From DASSFZ01 sp035292585 (lineage in GTDB: Bacteria > Chloroflexota > Anaerolineae > Fen-1058): a DNA stretch of 64,000 bases. Location of the stretch: the NCBI GenBank assembly GCA_035292585.1, contig DATDPU010000155.1, forward strand, positions 1-64,000, written 5' to 3'. Below the pieces are notes generated by a model. It had not been told where the DNA came from, made no database searches, and saw nothing but the letters and a program-made list of their open reading frames with translations. The position numbers and the translations under genes were made by a program. Below, one piece after another: positions 22,344-29,646 of this stretch. Position 1 is the stretch's first letter, and each line of letters begins with the position of its first letter.

Positions 22344-25300
22344 TCATTCGTCTTTCGTCTTCTCCGACGCCAGCGTAATCGCCTGCTCGATCGTCATCGA
22401 CCGCCCTTCCGCCCACGCAGCTACGAAGGCGTCATCACCTGATGCCGTGCGCGCGGTGGATACCCCACGCTCGTAATCCGGCAGCTCGACCGGCGGGCGC
22501 GGCGTGCCGAGCGCTTCGCGCATCGCCTCGGCGGCGCCGAACAGACGCGCGGCAACTTCAGCGCGCCCGTCCTGCACGGCGCTTAAGCGCGCCAGGTCTT
22601 CCAGCGATTCGGCGATGCCGCGCCTGGCGCCCATATCGCGCCGCAGGGTCAGGCTCTCGCGATATAAGGCGGCTGCCCGCGCCGGATCACCTTGCGCGTG
22701 CGCCTGCCTGCCCAATGCGTTGAGCGCGATGGCGATGTTCAGCTTATCCCCGACTTCTCGATATAAGCTCAGGCTCTGCGCCAGCCAATCGTGTGCGCGC
22801 ATGTGATCGCCTTGCCGCAGCGCGATGCAGCCCAACCCGTGCAGCGCGGACGCGCTGCCGCTTTTGTCGTCCAGCTCCCGGAACAAGGTCAGGCTCTCTT
22901 CCCACAGGTCGGCTGCGCGCATGTCATCCGACTGATAATGCGCCAGCAGCGCCAGGCCATCCAACGCGACGGCAATGCCCCGGCGATCGCCGATGTCCCG
23001 CGATCGGGTCAGGCTGTCTTCTAAGAACGCGCTGGCGCGCAGATAATCGCCCTGATAGCAGGCCGCCAGTCCCAGCATATAAAGCGAGAATGCAACCTCC
23101 GATTGGTATCCCAGTTCCCGCTGTAGCGCCAGGCTCTCCTCGAAGAATGTCACGGTCTGTTTGAGATCGTCGCGGCGATATGCCACCTGACCCAACCGCC
23201 CAAGCGACGTGGCGATGCCCGCCCGGTCGCCGAGTTCGCGGAACAGTTGAAGACTCTCTTTCGATAGCCGGGTGGCCGGTTTGTAGTCGCCGCGTATCCG
23301 GGCGACGAACCCTAAGGCGCCAATCGTAACCGCCATGCCCCAGCGATCGCCCACGGTGCGAAACAGGCTTAGACTCTCTTCCCACACCGATTCGGCTTGA
23401 TCGTTGTGGTACGAGGAGAGCCAACCCTGGTTGAAGAGCGCCAGCGCGATGCCCCACCGATCCCCCACCTCTCGAAACAAAGCCAGGCTTTCGTTCAGGT
23501 GCGCCAGCGCGCGCGTATCGTCACCCCAATCCGCTTCCGACACCCCCAGACCTCGCAGCGAAAAAGCCGTGCCCCATTTGTCGTCCACCTCGCGACACAA
23601 CGCCAGGCTCTCCTGGTACAGCGGCACCTGCGGGCCGGTCTCGTCGGCCAGCCAGCCCGCGCCGTACAGCGCCTTCGCTCTTTCCGCCTTCAGGGCATCG
23701 GTTTGGCTATCCTGACGCGCCAACACCCGCTGAAGCCACTCACGACCTTCGCTCCAATAACCGCGCAAGTACCAGAACCGCGCCAGCGCGCCGACCAGGC
23801 GCAGCGCCGCTTCGGTTCGACCACGCGCCAGCGACCATTCCAGCGCCGCCCGCAAGTTGTCGTGTTCGTCTTCTAAACGCTCCAGCCACGTCAGTTGCTC
23901 GGCGTCGCGCAAATGCGGCTCCGCCGTTTCGACCATGTTTAAGTAATACGACACGTGACGCGCTTGAACCCGCTCCGCTTCGTCCGACTCGGCCAGCTTT
24001 TCCTGCGCGTACTGGCGGATCGTTTCGAGAAAGTGATAACGCGCCTGATTCTGATGTTGCTCGACGATGACGAGGGACTTGTCAACGAGGTGCGTGAGCG
24101 TATCGAGCACAGCCGAAGGCGGAAGGGTGAGGGGTGAACCCCCGCTACGCGGGGGCAGGTGATGAGGAATGGTTGGTGACTGAGCATCATCCTGGCACAC
24201 AAACTCCGCCGCTTCCAATGTCCAGCCATGCGCGAAGACCGATAAGTGCGCGAGCAGCACGCGCTCAATTTCCGATAACAGCCCGTAGCTCCAATCGATC
24301 GCGCCGCGCAGCGTTTGGTGCCGGGGCAGCGCCGTCCGGCTGCCGACAGTCAGCAAGTTGAGGCGATCGTCCAGGCGCGCCGCGATCTGTTCCACAGTCA
24401 AAGCTTTCAAGCGCGCCGCCGCCAGCTCGATCGCCAACGGGATGCCGTCCAGCCGATGGCAGATTTGGGCTACGGTGAGCGCATTCTGAGTGGTCAGCGC
24501 GAAAGTCGGTTGAACCGCAGATGCGCGTTCCACAAAAAGGCGGATCGCCTCGTACTGCAAGAGTGCCGGAACAAGGTCGGCAGTGTGTGTCGAGAGCTGT
24601 TGCGGATCGGGCGCCGACAGCGACGGCACCATCCAGGCGCTCTCGCCGGTGATGCCAATCGCCTCGCGGCTCGTCGCCAGAACGCTCAAATCGGGGCACG
24701 CCTGGAGCAGCCTTTGGATCAGTTCGGCGCACGGCTGCAAGAGATGTTCGCAGTTGTCCAGCACCAGGAGCAACCGTCGGCCGTGGAGATAATCGGATAA
24801 CGAATCGATGACCGGGCGTTCCGATTGTTCGCGCAGTTCCAGCGTTGACGCGACCGCTTGCGGCACGAGCGCCGGATCGGACAGTGGGGCCAGCTCGACC
24901 AACCATGCGCCGTCGGGAAAGGTCTGCAACAGCTCGATGGCAACTTGCAGCGCCAGTCGCGTCTTGCCGCTGCCGCCCGCTCCGGTAAGTGTCACCAGGC
25001 GCAATGCCGACAGCAGCTGCTTCACTTCATCGATCTCTTGTTCGCGGCCGATGAAGCGGCTCAATTGCAGCGGCAGGTTGTTGCGGGGCTTTGAGAAACC
25101 AGGTTTCTCGATCTCACTGCGCCGCACTTCAGAAGGACTTTGCAAGAAACCTGGTTTCTGGTCAACTTCGGCCAGCGCCCGCGCGACTTCGCGCGCGGAG
25201 GCAAACCGATCGGCCGGGTTCTTCGCCAGCAGCTTGAGAATGACGGCTTCGAACGCAGCGGGCAGGTCGGCGCGATAAGAGCCGGGGGGCGTGACGGGTG

Positions 25301-26018
25301 CATGAATGTGCTGCGCGATGACGGCCAATGGATCATCGCCCTCAAACGGCAGGCGACCCGTGGTCAGCTCATACAGCATGACGCCGAGCGCGTACAGATC
25401 GGCGCGCCTATCGACCGGCTGGCCCAGCGCCTGCTCCGGCGCGAGATAGAACACCGTGCCGATCAGCGCGCCTTCTACAGTGAGGCGCGAGGCGGTCGAG
25501 CGCGCCAGGCCGAAGTCCATGAGTTTGACCCGCAGGGGCTGGGCTGGCAGTTCAACTGCCAGCCCAGCAGGCTCGGGGCTGAAGGTGATAATCACGTTTT
25601 CCGGTTTCAGGTCGCGGTGAACGATGCCATGCGCGTGGGCATGATCCAGCGCCGCGCAGATTTGCTGGGCGATGGAACGAATCTCGTCGAGCGCGTGCGG
25701 GTTGCGCTCGAACAGCGACTGGCCCTCGACCAACTCCATCACGATGAAAGGAACCCGGTCGGTCTCCGGCGCAGCCGAGGGGTCTACTTCGCCCGCGTCG
25801 TAAATGGAGACGATATTGGGATGATTGAGTTTGGCTACGGCCTGCGCCTCGCGCAGTAAACGCGCGCGACCCTCGCTGCCGAGTGTGGCGCTTGCGAGCA
25901 GCTTGACTGCGACGGTGCGGTCGAGCAATGTATCGTGAGCGCGATAAACGGCGCCCATGCCGCCCCGACCCAGTTCGGCGTCGAGGCGGTAACGGCCCTG
26001 AAGCAATGTGCCGATCAT
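22344..26018 (-). CDS. Ser/Thr kinase-STAND ATPase-TPR signalling protein (copy 2)
   Basis: A 1224-residue relative of copy 1. The kinase domain has GRGGMG (17-22), Lys 39, HRDLKPEN (134-141), DFGLAR (168-173) and APEQ. The following ATPase is of the AfsR/NB-ARC kind: TLTGAGGSGKTRLALQ (about 346), LLVLDNCEHLL (about 422), then LATSREAIGITGE and GIPLAIELAAARLKAL. The C-terminal third is TPR repeats with recurring SLALFRELGDRWGIA-like units. The kinase contains EPAGLAVELPAQP (149-161), encoded by a palindrome, and the linker before the ATPase contains KPGF twice, from AGAAACC palindromes. The start MIGTLLQGRY is taken over an in-frame ATG five codons upstream. Confidence 0.9.
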   Translation of the reverse strand: MIGTLLQGRYRLDAELGRGGMGAVYRAHDTLLDRTVAVKLLASATLGSEGRARLLREAQAVAKLNHPNIVSIYDAGEVDPSAAPETDRVPFIVMELVEGQSLFERNPHALDEIRSIAQQICAALDHAHAHGIVHRDLKPENVIITFSPEPAGLAVELPAQPLRVKLMDFGLARSTASRLTVEGALIGTVFYLAPEQALGQPVDRRADLYALGVMLYELTTGRLPFEGDDPLAVIAQHIHAPVTPPGSYRADLPAAFEAVILKLLAKNPADRFASAREVARALAEVDQKPGFLQSPSEVRRSEIEKPGFSKPRNNLPLQLSRFIGREQEIDEVKQLLSALRLVTLTGAGGSGKTRLALQVAIELLQTFPDGAWLVELAPLSDPALVPQAVASTLELREQSERPVIDSLSDYLHGRRLLLVLDNCEHLLQPCAELIQRLLQACPDLSVLATSREAIGITGESAWMVPSLSAPDPQQLSTHTADLVPALLQYEAIRLFVERASAVQPTFALTTQNALTVAQICHRLDGIPLAIELAAARLKALTVEQIAARLDDRLNLLTVGSRTALPRHQTLRGAIDWSYGLLSEIERVLLAHLSVFAHGWTLEAAEFVCQDDAQSPTIPHHLPPRSGGSPLTLPPSAVLDTLTHLVDKSLVIVEQHQNQARYHFLETIRQYAQEKLAESDEAERVQARHVSYYLNMVETAEPHLRDAEQLTWLERLEDEHDNLRAALEWSLARGRTEAALRLVGALARFWYLRGYWSEGREWLQRVLARQDSQTDALKAERAKALYGAGWLADETGPQVPLYQESLALCREVDDKWGTAFSLRGLGVSEADWGDDTRALAHLNESLALFREVGDRWGIALALFNQGWLSSYHNDQAESVWEESLSLFRTVGDRWGMAVTIGALGFVARIRGDYKPATRLSKESLQLFRELGDRAGIATSLGRLGQVAYRRDDLKQTVTFFEESLALQRELGYQSEVAFSLYMLGLAACYQGDYLRASAFLEDSLTRSRDIGDRRGIAVALDGLALLAHYQSDDMRAADLWEESLTLFRELDDKSGSASALHGLGCIALRQGDHMRAHDWLAQSLSLYREVGDKLNIAIALNALGRQAHAQGDPARAAALYRESLTLRRDMGARRGIAESLEDLARLSAVQDGRAEVAARLFGAAEAMREALGTPRPPVELPDYERGVSTARTASGDDAFVAAWAEGRSMTIEQAITLASEKTKDE
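25093..25159. repeat. Two AGAAACC-type palindromes in the kinase linker
   Basis: GAGAAACC-A-GGTTTCTC (25093-25109) and AGAAACC-T-GGTTTCT (25145-25159) lie in frame between the kinase and ATPase domains and encode the KPGF motifs. Same family as the terminator at 9703-9731. Confidence 0.85.
25540..25566. repeat. In-frame palindrome in the kinase catalytic region (copy 2)
   Basis: Arms TGGGCTGGCAGTT and AACTGCCAGCCCA around one central base, at the equivalent site to 21677-21703. Compared with that copy, A has become C in one arm and T has become G in the other, so pairing is kept. Confidence 0.9.
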
Positions 26019-26180
26019 GATCGATGCTGACAAAAGATGAACGACGAATGACCACAGTTCATCCTGCGTCGCCTGCCACCTGCCCTTGACCCGAAGGGGC
26101 GAGGGTCGTAGCGCAGCGGCGGAGGTTGGTCATTCGTCTCTTGTACGCCGGCCATCGAGCGCACGCCAGTTCGCGGCGAG

Positions 26181-26579
26181 TCAGAAAGAAGCAACGGCCT
26201 CCTTCACGCTACGATGAATTTCCAGAAACATGTCGAAGCCGGCCATTTTCAGCACTTCATGCACGCGCTTGGTGGGGCTGACCAGCTTGAGATGCGGCGA
26301 CTTGAACGTGCCGGCGCTGATCCCTTTCCGCATCGCCTCATCGCTTTCGTCGGGTGAATCGGAGCGCAACAGATTGAACACGCTGTTGAGGACGCGGATC
26401 CCGGCGCTGCTCATATACGGGACCTCGGAGATATCGATGATGAGGTCGCGCATGCCCGTAGCGTGGGCCTGCCGAGCCTGTTGCTCGAGCTGCTCGTAGG
26501 ACTCCATATTGATGTCGCCCTGCACATAGAAGACGGTCACGGGCACCCGGCCCTGCTCCTGTGATACGCGGACGTCCAT
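26181..26579 (-). CDS. STAS-domain anti-sigma factor antagonist-like protein
   Basis: A 132-residue single STAS domain. The expected core is present: VTVFYVQGDINMESYEQLEQ, then DLIIDISEVPYMSSAGIRVL (about 45-64), in which Ser 57 or Ser 58 is the usual phosphorylation site of SpoIIAA/RsbV-type proteins, and LKLVSPTKRVHEVLKMAGFD. Two SpoIIE-type phosphatases are encoded just upstream on the same strand, so a partner-switching circuit is likely. No RsbW/SpoIIAB-type kinase is nearby; the Ser/Thr kinases encoded downstream could take that role, but this is inference. An insert SDSPDESDEAMRKGIS after the second helix is somewhat unusual. Confidence 0.9.
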   Translation of the reverse strand: MDVRVSQEQGRVPVTVFYVQGDINMESYEQLEQQARQAHATGMRDLIIDISEVPYMSSAGIRVLNSVFNLLRSDSPDESDEAMRKGISAGTFKSPHLKLVSPTKRVHEVLKMAGFDMFLEIHRSVKEAVASF

Positions 26580-26827
26580 GTTTCCTCCCTCGCATAACGA
26601 ACTGGAAATAGTCGCGGATCGCTGACAATCTTCCGGCGCGAATCAGCGTCGATGTGGTGACCGTCCCCGGGCCGCTCCTGAGCGCCGGATAGACCTCGGC
26701 GGTTTGCTCACAGCTCACCTTACGCAGCCGCCGTTCAACTTCGCTCGAAGCCCGCATCCGCGCGGGCGTTTCCAGCCATGCACTCGACCGCGAGGACGCG
26801 GTCGGGGAGCAAACTGCGTAAGGTGAG
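26580..26827. other. Spacer between the phosphatase and STAS genes
   Basis: 248 bases without a gene; almost half is the inverted-repeat element at 26714-26827. A plain leader for the STAS gene lies beside it. Confidence 0.6.
26714..26827. mobile_element. MITE-like element with 14-bp CTTACGCAG ends
   Basis: CTCACCTTACGCAG (26714-26727) and its exact complement (26814-26827) enclose a GC-rich interior with a CCCGCATCCGCGCGGG palindrome. The right end abuts the stop codon of the phosphatase gene (26828-26830). Ends match those at 13115 and resemble those at 1975. Confidence 0.75.
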
Positions 26828-28105
26828 TTACAGTCGCTTGGCGACGACGACCGTAATATCATCCGATGGAGTCCGCAAACCGATGAAGTCCGCCAGCGCC
26901 TGCTCCAACGCGGTTGCCAGCTCCGCCGCCGAGGCGCGCTGGTGTTCGAGCACGAGCCGGCGCAGACGCGCCTCGCCAAACTCGCGATGCTGGGTATCCA
27001 TCGCCTCGGTCACGCCATCGGTATACATCAACACAAAATCGCCGGCAGCCAGTTGCACGCAGCGCTGCTCGAACTGGACGGTATCGAACAGGCCCAGCGC
27101 CATGCCCGTGTTCGCCAGCTCGGTCAACTCGTCCTGCGCGGCTCGATAGAACAGTGGCGGGTTGTGCCCGGCGTTCACGTACGTCAGCTCGCCGGAGCGC
27201 GGATCGAGCTGCGCGTAAAACAAGGTGACGAACGTGCCATTGACGGCATCGGCGCAGATCAAGCGATTGGACTGGCCGATCGACTCCGCGGGCGATCGGG
27301 CATGTCCCAGGCTGGCGCGGATCGTGCTGCGCGAGAGCGCCATGAACAATGCGGCCGGCATCCCCTTATCCGATACGTCGGCGATGACGATGCCCAACCC
27401 GTGCGCAGGTTCCAAAGCCTGCGCGCGGTTGAGCGGGATGAAGTCGTAGAAGTCGCCGGCTACGTAACGCGCCGGCTGCCACCGCGCGGCAAATTCCCAG
27501 CCGGGCAGCTTCGGCGTGCCGCGCGGCAACAGGCTGACCTGTACCTGGAGCGCCACCTCCAGTTCCCGCTCCAGTTTTTCTTTTTCGACGATTTGCGCCT
27601 GCGCGGCTTGCAAGTCCTGATACGCTTGCGCGAGCTCCCGATTCTTCTCCTGCAAATCACGAATCGTCGCGCTCTGCACCTGGTTCAGGCGTGCGCTCAG
27701 CGCGCGCATCAATTCGTACGCCACCACCGGCTGCCGATACAGCAGTGCGTTGAAATCGGCGTGCGTCATCTCCAACAGTTCGACCGGGGTGCGCGTCCGC
27801 ACGCTCGCGGTGCGCAGCCGATCGCCGCTGAGCAGGCCCATCTCGCCCAGGTATTCGCCCGCGCCGCGCACGCTTAACAGCTTCTCCTCGGCCGTGTCGA
27901 GCGCCTTGATCACTTCGATCTCGCCCTCGAGGATGACGTAGAAGCGGTCGCCGTGGTCGCCCTCGCGAAAGAGAACCACGCTGGCCGGAAAGCGGGCTGG
28001 ACGCAACGTGACGGCCAACTCGTTTAACTCACTCGGCGCGAGCGAGGCAAATAGTGGTACGTGGCTGATGAGCAACTGATCCATGAATGGATTCGATCCT
28101 TTCAT
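26828..28105 (-). CDS. cNMP-binding/SpoIIE-type protein phosphatase
   Basis: A 425-residue protein with a cyclic-nucleotide-binding-like domain (about 10-130: LFREGDHGDRFYVILEGEIEVI, GAGEYLGEMGLLSGDRLRTA), a coiled-coil (about 140-180, rich in QEKNRELAQAYQDLQAAQAQ) and a PP2C-type SpoIIE/RsbU phosphatase (about 185-425) with VAGDFYDFI, IADVSDKGMPAALFMA, NAGHNPPL, YTDGVTEA and PSDDITVVV, which carry the metal-binding Asp residues. It should dephosphorylate a STAS protein. Two starts are possible, 28105 or 28084; 28105 is taken because it lies two bases from the stop of the preceding gene, typical of coupling. Its STAS candidate is the next gene. Confidence 0.9.
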   Translation of the reverse strand: MKGSNPFMDQLLISHVPLFASLAPSELNELAVTLRPARFPASVVLFREGDHGDRFYVILEGEIEVIKALDTAEEKLLSVRGAGEYLGEMGLLSGDRLRTASVRTRTPVELLEMTHADFNALLYRQPVVAYELMRALSARLNQVQSATIRDLQEKNRELAQAYQDLQAAQAQIVEKEKLERELEVALQVQVSLLPRGTPKLPGWEFAARWQPARYVAGDFYDFIPLNRAQALEPAHGLGIVIADVSDKGMPAALFMALSRSTIRASLGHARSPAESIGQSNRLICADAVNGTFVTLFYAQLDPRSGELTYVNAGHNPPLFYRAAQDELTELANTGMALGLFDTVQFEQRCVQLAAGDFVLMYTDGVTEAMDTQHREFGEARLRRLVLEHQRASAAELATALEQALADFIGLRTPSDDITVVVAKRL

Positions 28106-28107
28106 GC

Positions 28108-29385
28108 TCAAAGACACTTTGCGATCGCAAAGGTAATATCGTCGAACGGCGCGGTCGAACCGGTGAAACTGCCGATGGCCTGCTCCAGCGCGGCCACGAT
28201 GACCTCGGCCGAGGCGCGCCGCTGCGCCCACAGCAGTTGCCGCAAGCGCTCTTTGCCAAACTCCCGCTGTTGCGCGTCGAGCGCCTCCGTCACGCCGTCC
28301 GTGTACAAGAAGATGAAGTCGCCGGCAGCCACCGGGAACGTGCGCTGCTCGAACGGCAGGGCTTCATCGAAGCCGAGGATGGCGCCCGTGCGCTCCAACT
28401 CGATCAGCTGATCATCTTGCGCGCGATAGCGTAGCGGCGGGTTGTGCCCGGCGTTGACGTACGTCAGCTCGCCGGCAGCCGAGTTGAGCTGCGCGTAGCA
28501 GAGCGTGACGAACATGCCGTTGGTCGCGTCGGCGCAGATCAAGCGATTGGCTTGCGTGATGCACTGCGCCGGCGACTCCGCCGCGGCGGCGCTGGCGCGG
28601 AGAATGCTGCGGGTGAGCGCCATGAACAGCGCCGCCGGCATACCCTTGTCCGACACATCCGCGATGACAATCCCCAACCGGTCCGGCCCGCTCTCGATAA
28701 AGTCGTAGAAGTCGCCGCTGACTTCGCGCGCCGGCTGCCAGTGCGCGGCGAACTCCCACCCCGGCACACGCGGCGTTTCGCGCGGCAGCAGGCTGACCTG
28801 CACCTCGCGCGCCACTTGCAGCTCGTGTTCCAGCCGGCCCTTCTCGACTGCCACCTGATATAACCGGGCATTGTCGATCGCCACCGAGGCGCTGGAGGCA
28901 ATCGCCGTGAGCAGCTCCAAATCGCCCGAGGTGAACAGCCCGGTCTGCAGCCGGTTATCGACGTAGACCACGCCGATGCTCTCGCCCTTGAGCATCAACG
29001 GCACGCATAAGACCGAGCGCAGGCCCAACGCGATCACGCTCGTGCGCTCGCGCAGCCACTCGTCATTCTGTGCGTTGTGGGTCAACAGCGGCCGGCTCTC
29101 GCGCGCCACCCGCTCGATCACCGTGCGCGAGATCTGGAATGCCGGCGCGTCGATGGTGCGCTGATCCATGCCGCGCGCGGCGCGAAACGTCAGCCGGCCG
29201 CTCTCGTCGCGCAGCATCACGAAGCCGCGTTCGGCGCGCGTGGCGGCGATGACTTCGTCGATCACGCGGTTCAACACTTCGTCGAGATCGAGCGACGAGT
29301 TGAACGTCTGCGAGACGCGATACAGCAGCGCCAGCCGCTCGCCGGAGGGTTGAGTTACGTTTGCTTTCTCGGAAGGACGGTTCAT
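28108..29385 (-). CDS. GAF-domain SpoIIE-type protein phosphatase
   Basis: A 425-residue protein with a GAF sensor domain (about 15-175: SSLDLDEVLNRVIDEVIAAT, VLCVPLMLKGESIGVVYVDN) and the same PP2C SpoIIE-type catalytic domain as its neighbour (VSGDFYDFI, IADVSDKGMPAALFMA, NAGHNPPL, YTDGVTEA, PFDDITFAI). It differs from the neighbour only in its sensor, so the pair probably arose by duplication and feeds two signals into one STAS target. It is the first gene of the leftward signalling block. A TATAAT box (complement of 29397-29402) with a TTGACA 19 bases away lies upstream. Confidence 0.9.
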   Translation of the reverse strand: MNRPSEKANVTQPSGERLALLYRVSQTFNSSLDLDEVLNRVIDEVIAATRAERGFVMLRDESGRLTFRAARGMDQRTIDAPAFQISRTVIERVARESRPLLTHNAQNDEWLRERTSVIALGLRSVLCVPLMLKGESIGVVYVDNRLQTGLFTSGDLELLTAIASSASVAIDNARLYQVAVEKGRLEHELQVAREVQVSLLPRETPRVPGWEFAAHWQPAREVSGDFYDFIESGPDRLGIVIADVSDKGMPAALFMALTRSILRASAAAAESPAQCITQANRLICADATNGMFVTLCYAQLNSAAGELTYVNAGHNPPLRYRAQDDQLIELERTGAILGFDEALPFEQRTFPVAAGDFIFLYTDGVTEALDAQQREFGKERLRQLLWAQRRASAEVIVAALEQAIGSFTGSTAPFDDITFAIAKCL

Positions 29386-29396
29386 TGGCTGCGTAA

Positions 29397-29427
29397 ATTA
29401 TACTCTACAACGGGGTAGGCTTGTCAA
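29397..29427 (-). promoter_or_regulatory. Possible promoter of the phosphatase operon
   Basis: Read leftward: TTGACA (29427-29422), 19-base spacer, TATAAT (29402-29397). The spacer is longer than ideal and the -35 lies in the AACGGA repeat. Confidence 0.4.
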
Positions 29428-29504
29428 CGGACTCTTTAACGGACTAACGGATAGGAGCGGATGGTATCCGTTTTTATCCGTTTGTCCGTTGTAAAGTCCG
29501 TTGA
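29424..29504. repeat. Long hairpin repeat with iterated AACGGA (copy 1)
   Basis: TCAACGGACT (29424-29433) and AGTCCGTTGA (29495-29504) are the ends; inside, AACGGA recurs on one side and TCCGTT on the other at about 10- to 11-base steps. A second copy is at 34051-34127. Confidence 0.85.
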
Positions 29505-29536
29505 TCACATCCGCCGCTCCCGGAGGCTGCGCGCAA

Positions 29537-29564
29537 TTGACAGCACACCCCCGAACGTTATAAT
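29537..29564 (+). promoter_or_regulatory. Promoter of the penicillin-binding protein gene
   Basis: TTGACA (29537-29542), 16-base spacer, TATAAT (29559-29564). Confidence 0.75.
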
Positions 29565-29646
29565 AGTCTTCGCCCACGCCCGGGAACCGCCCTACGCGGC
29601 CGGGCGTCTTCGATCCAAGAGTTTATCAACTGGAAAATAGATCAAC

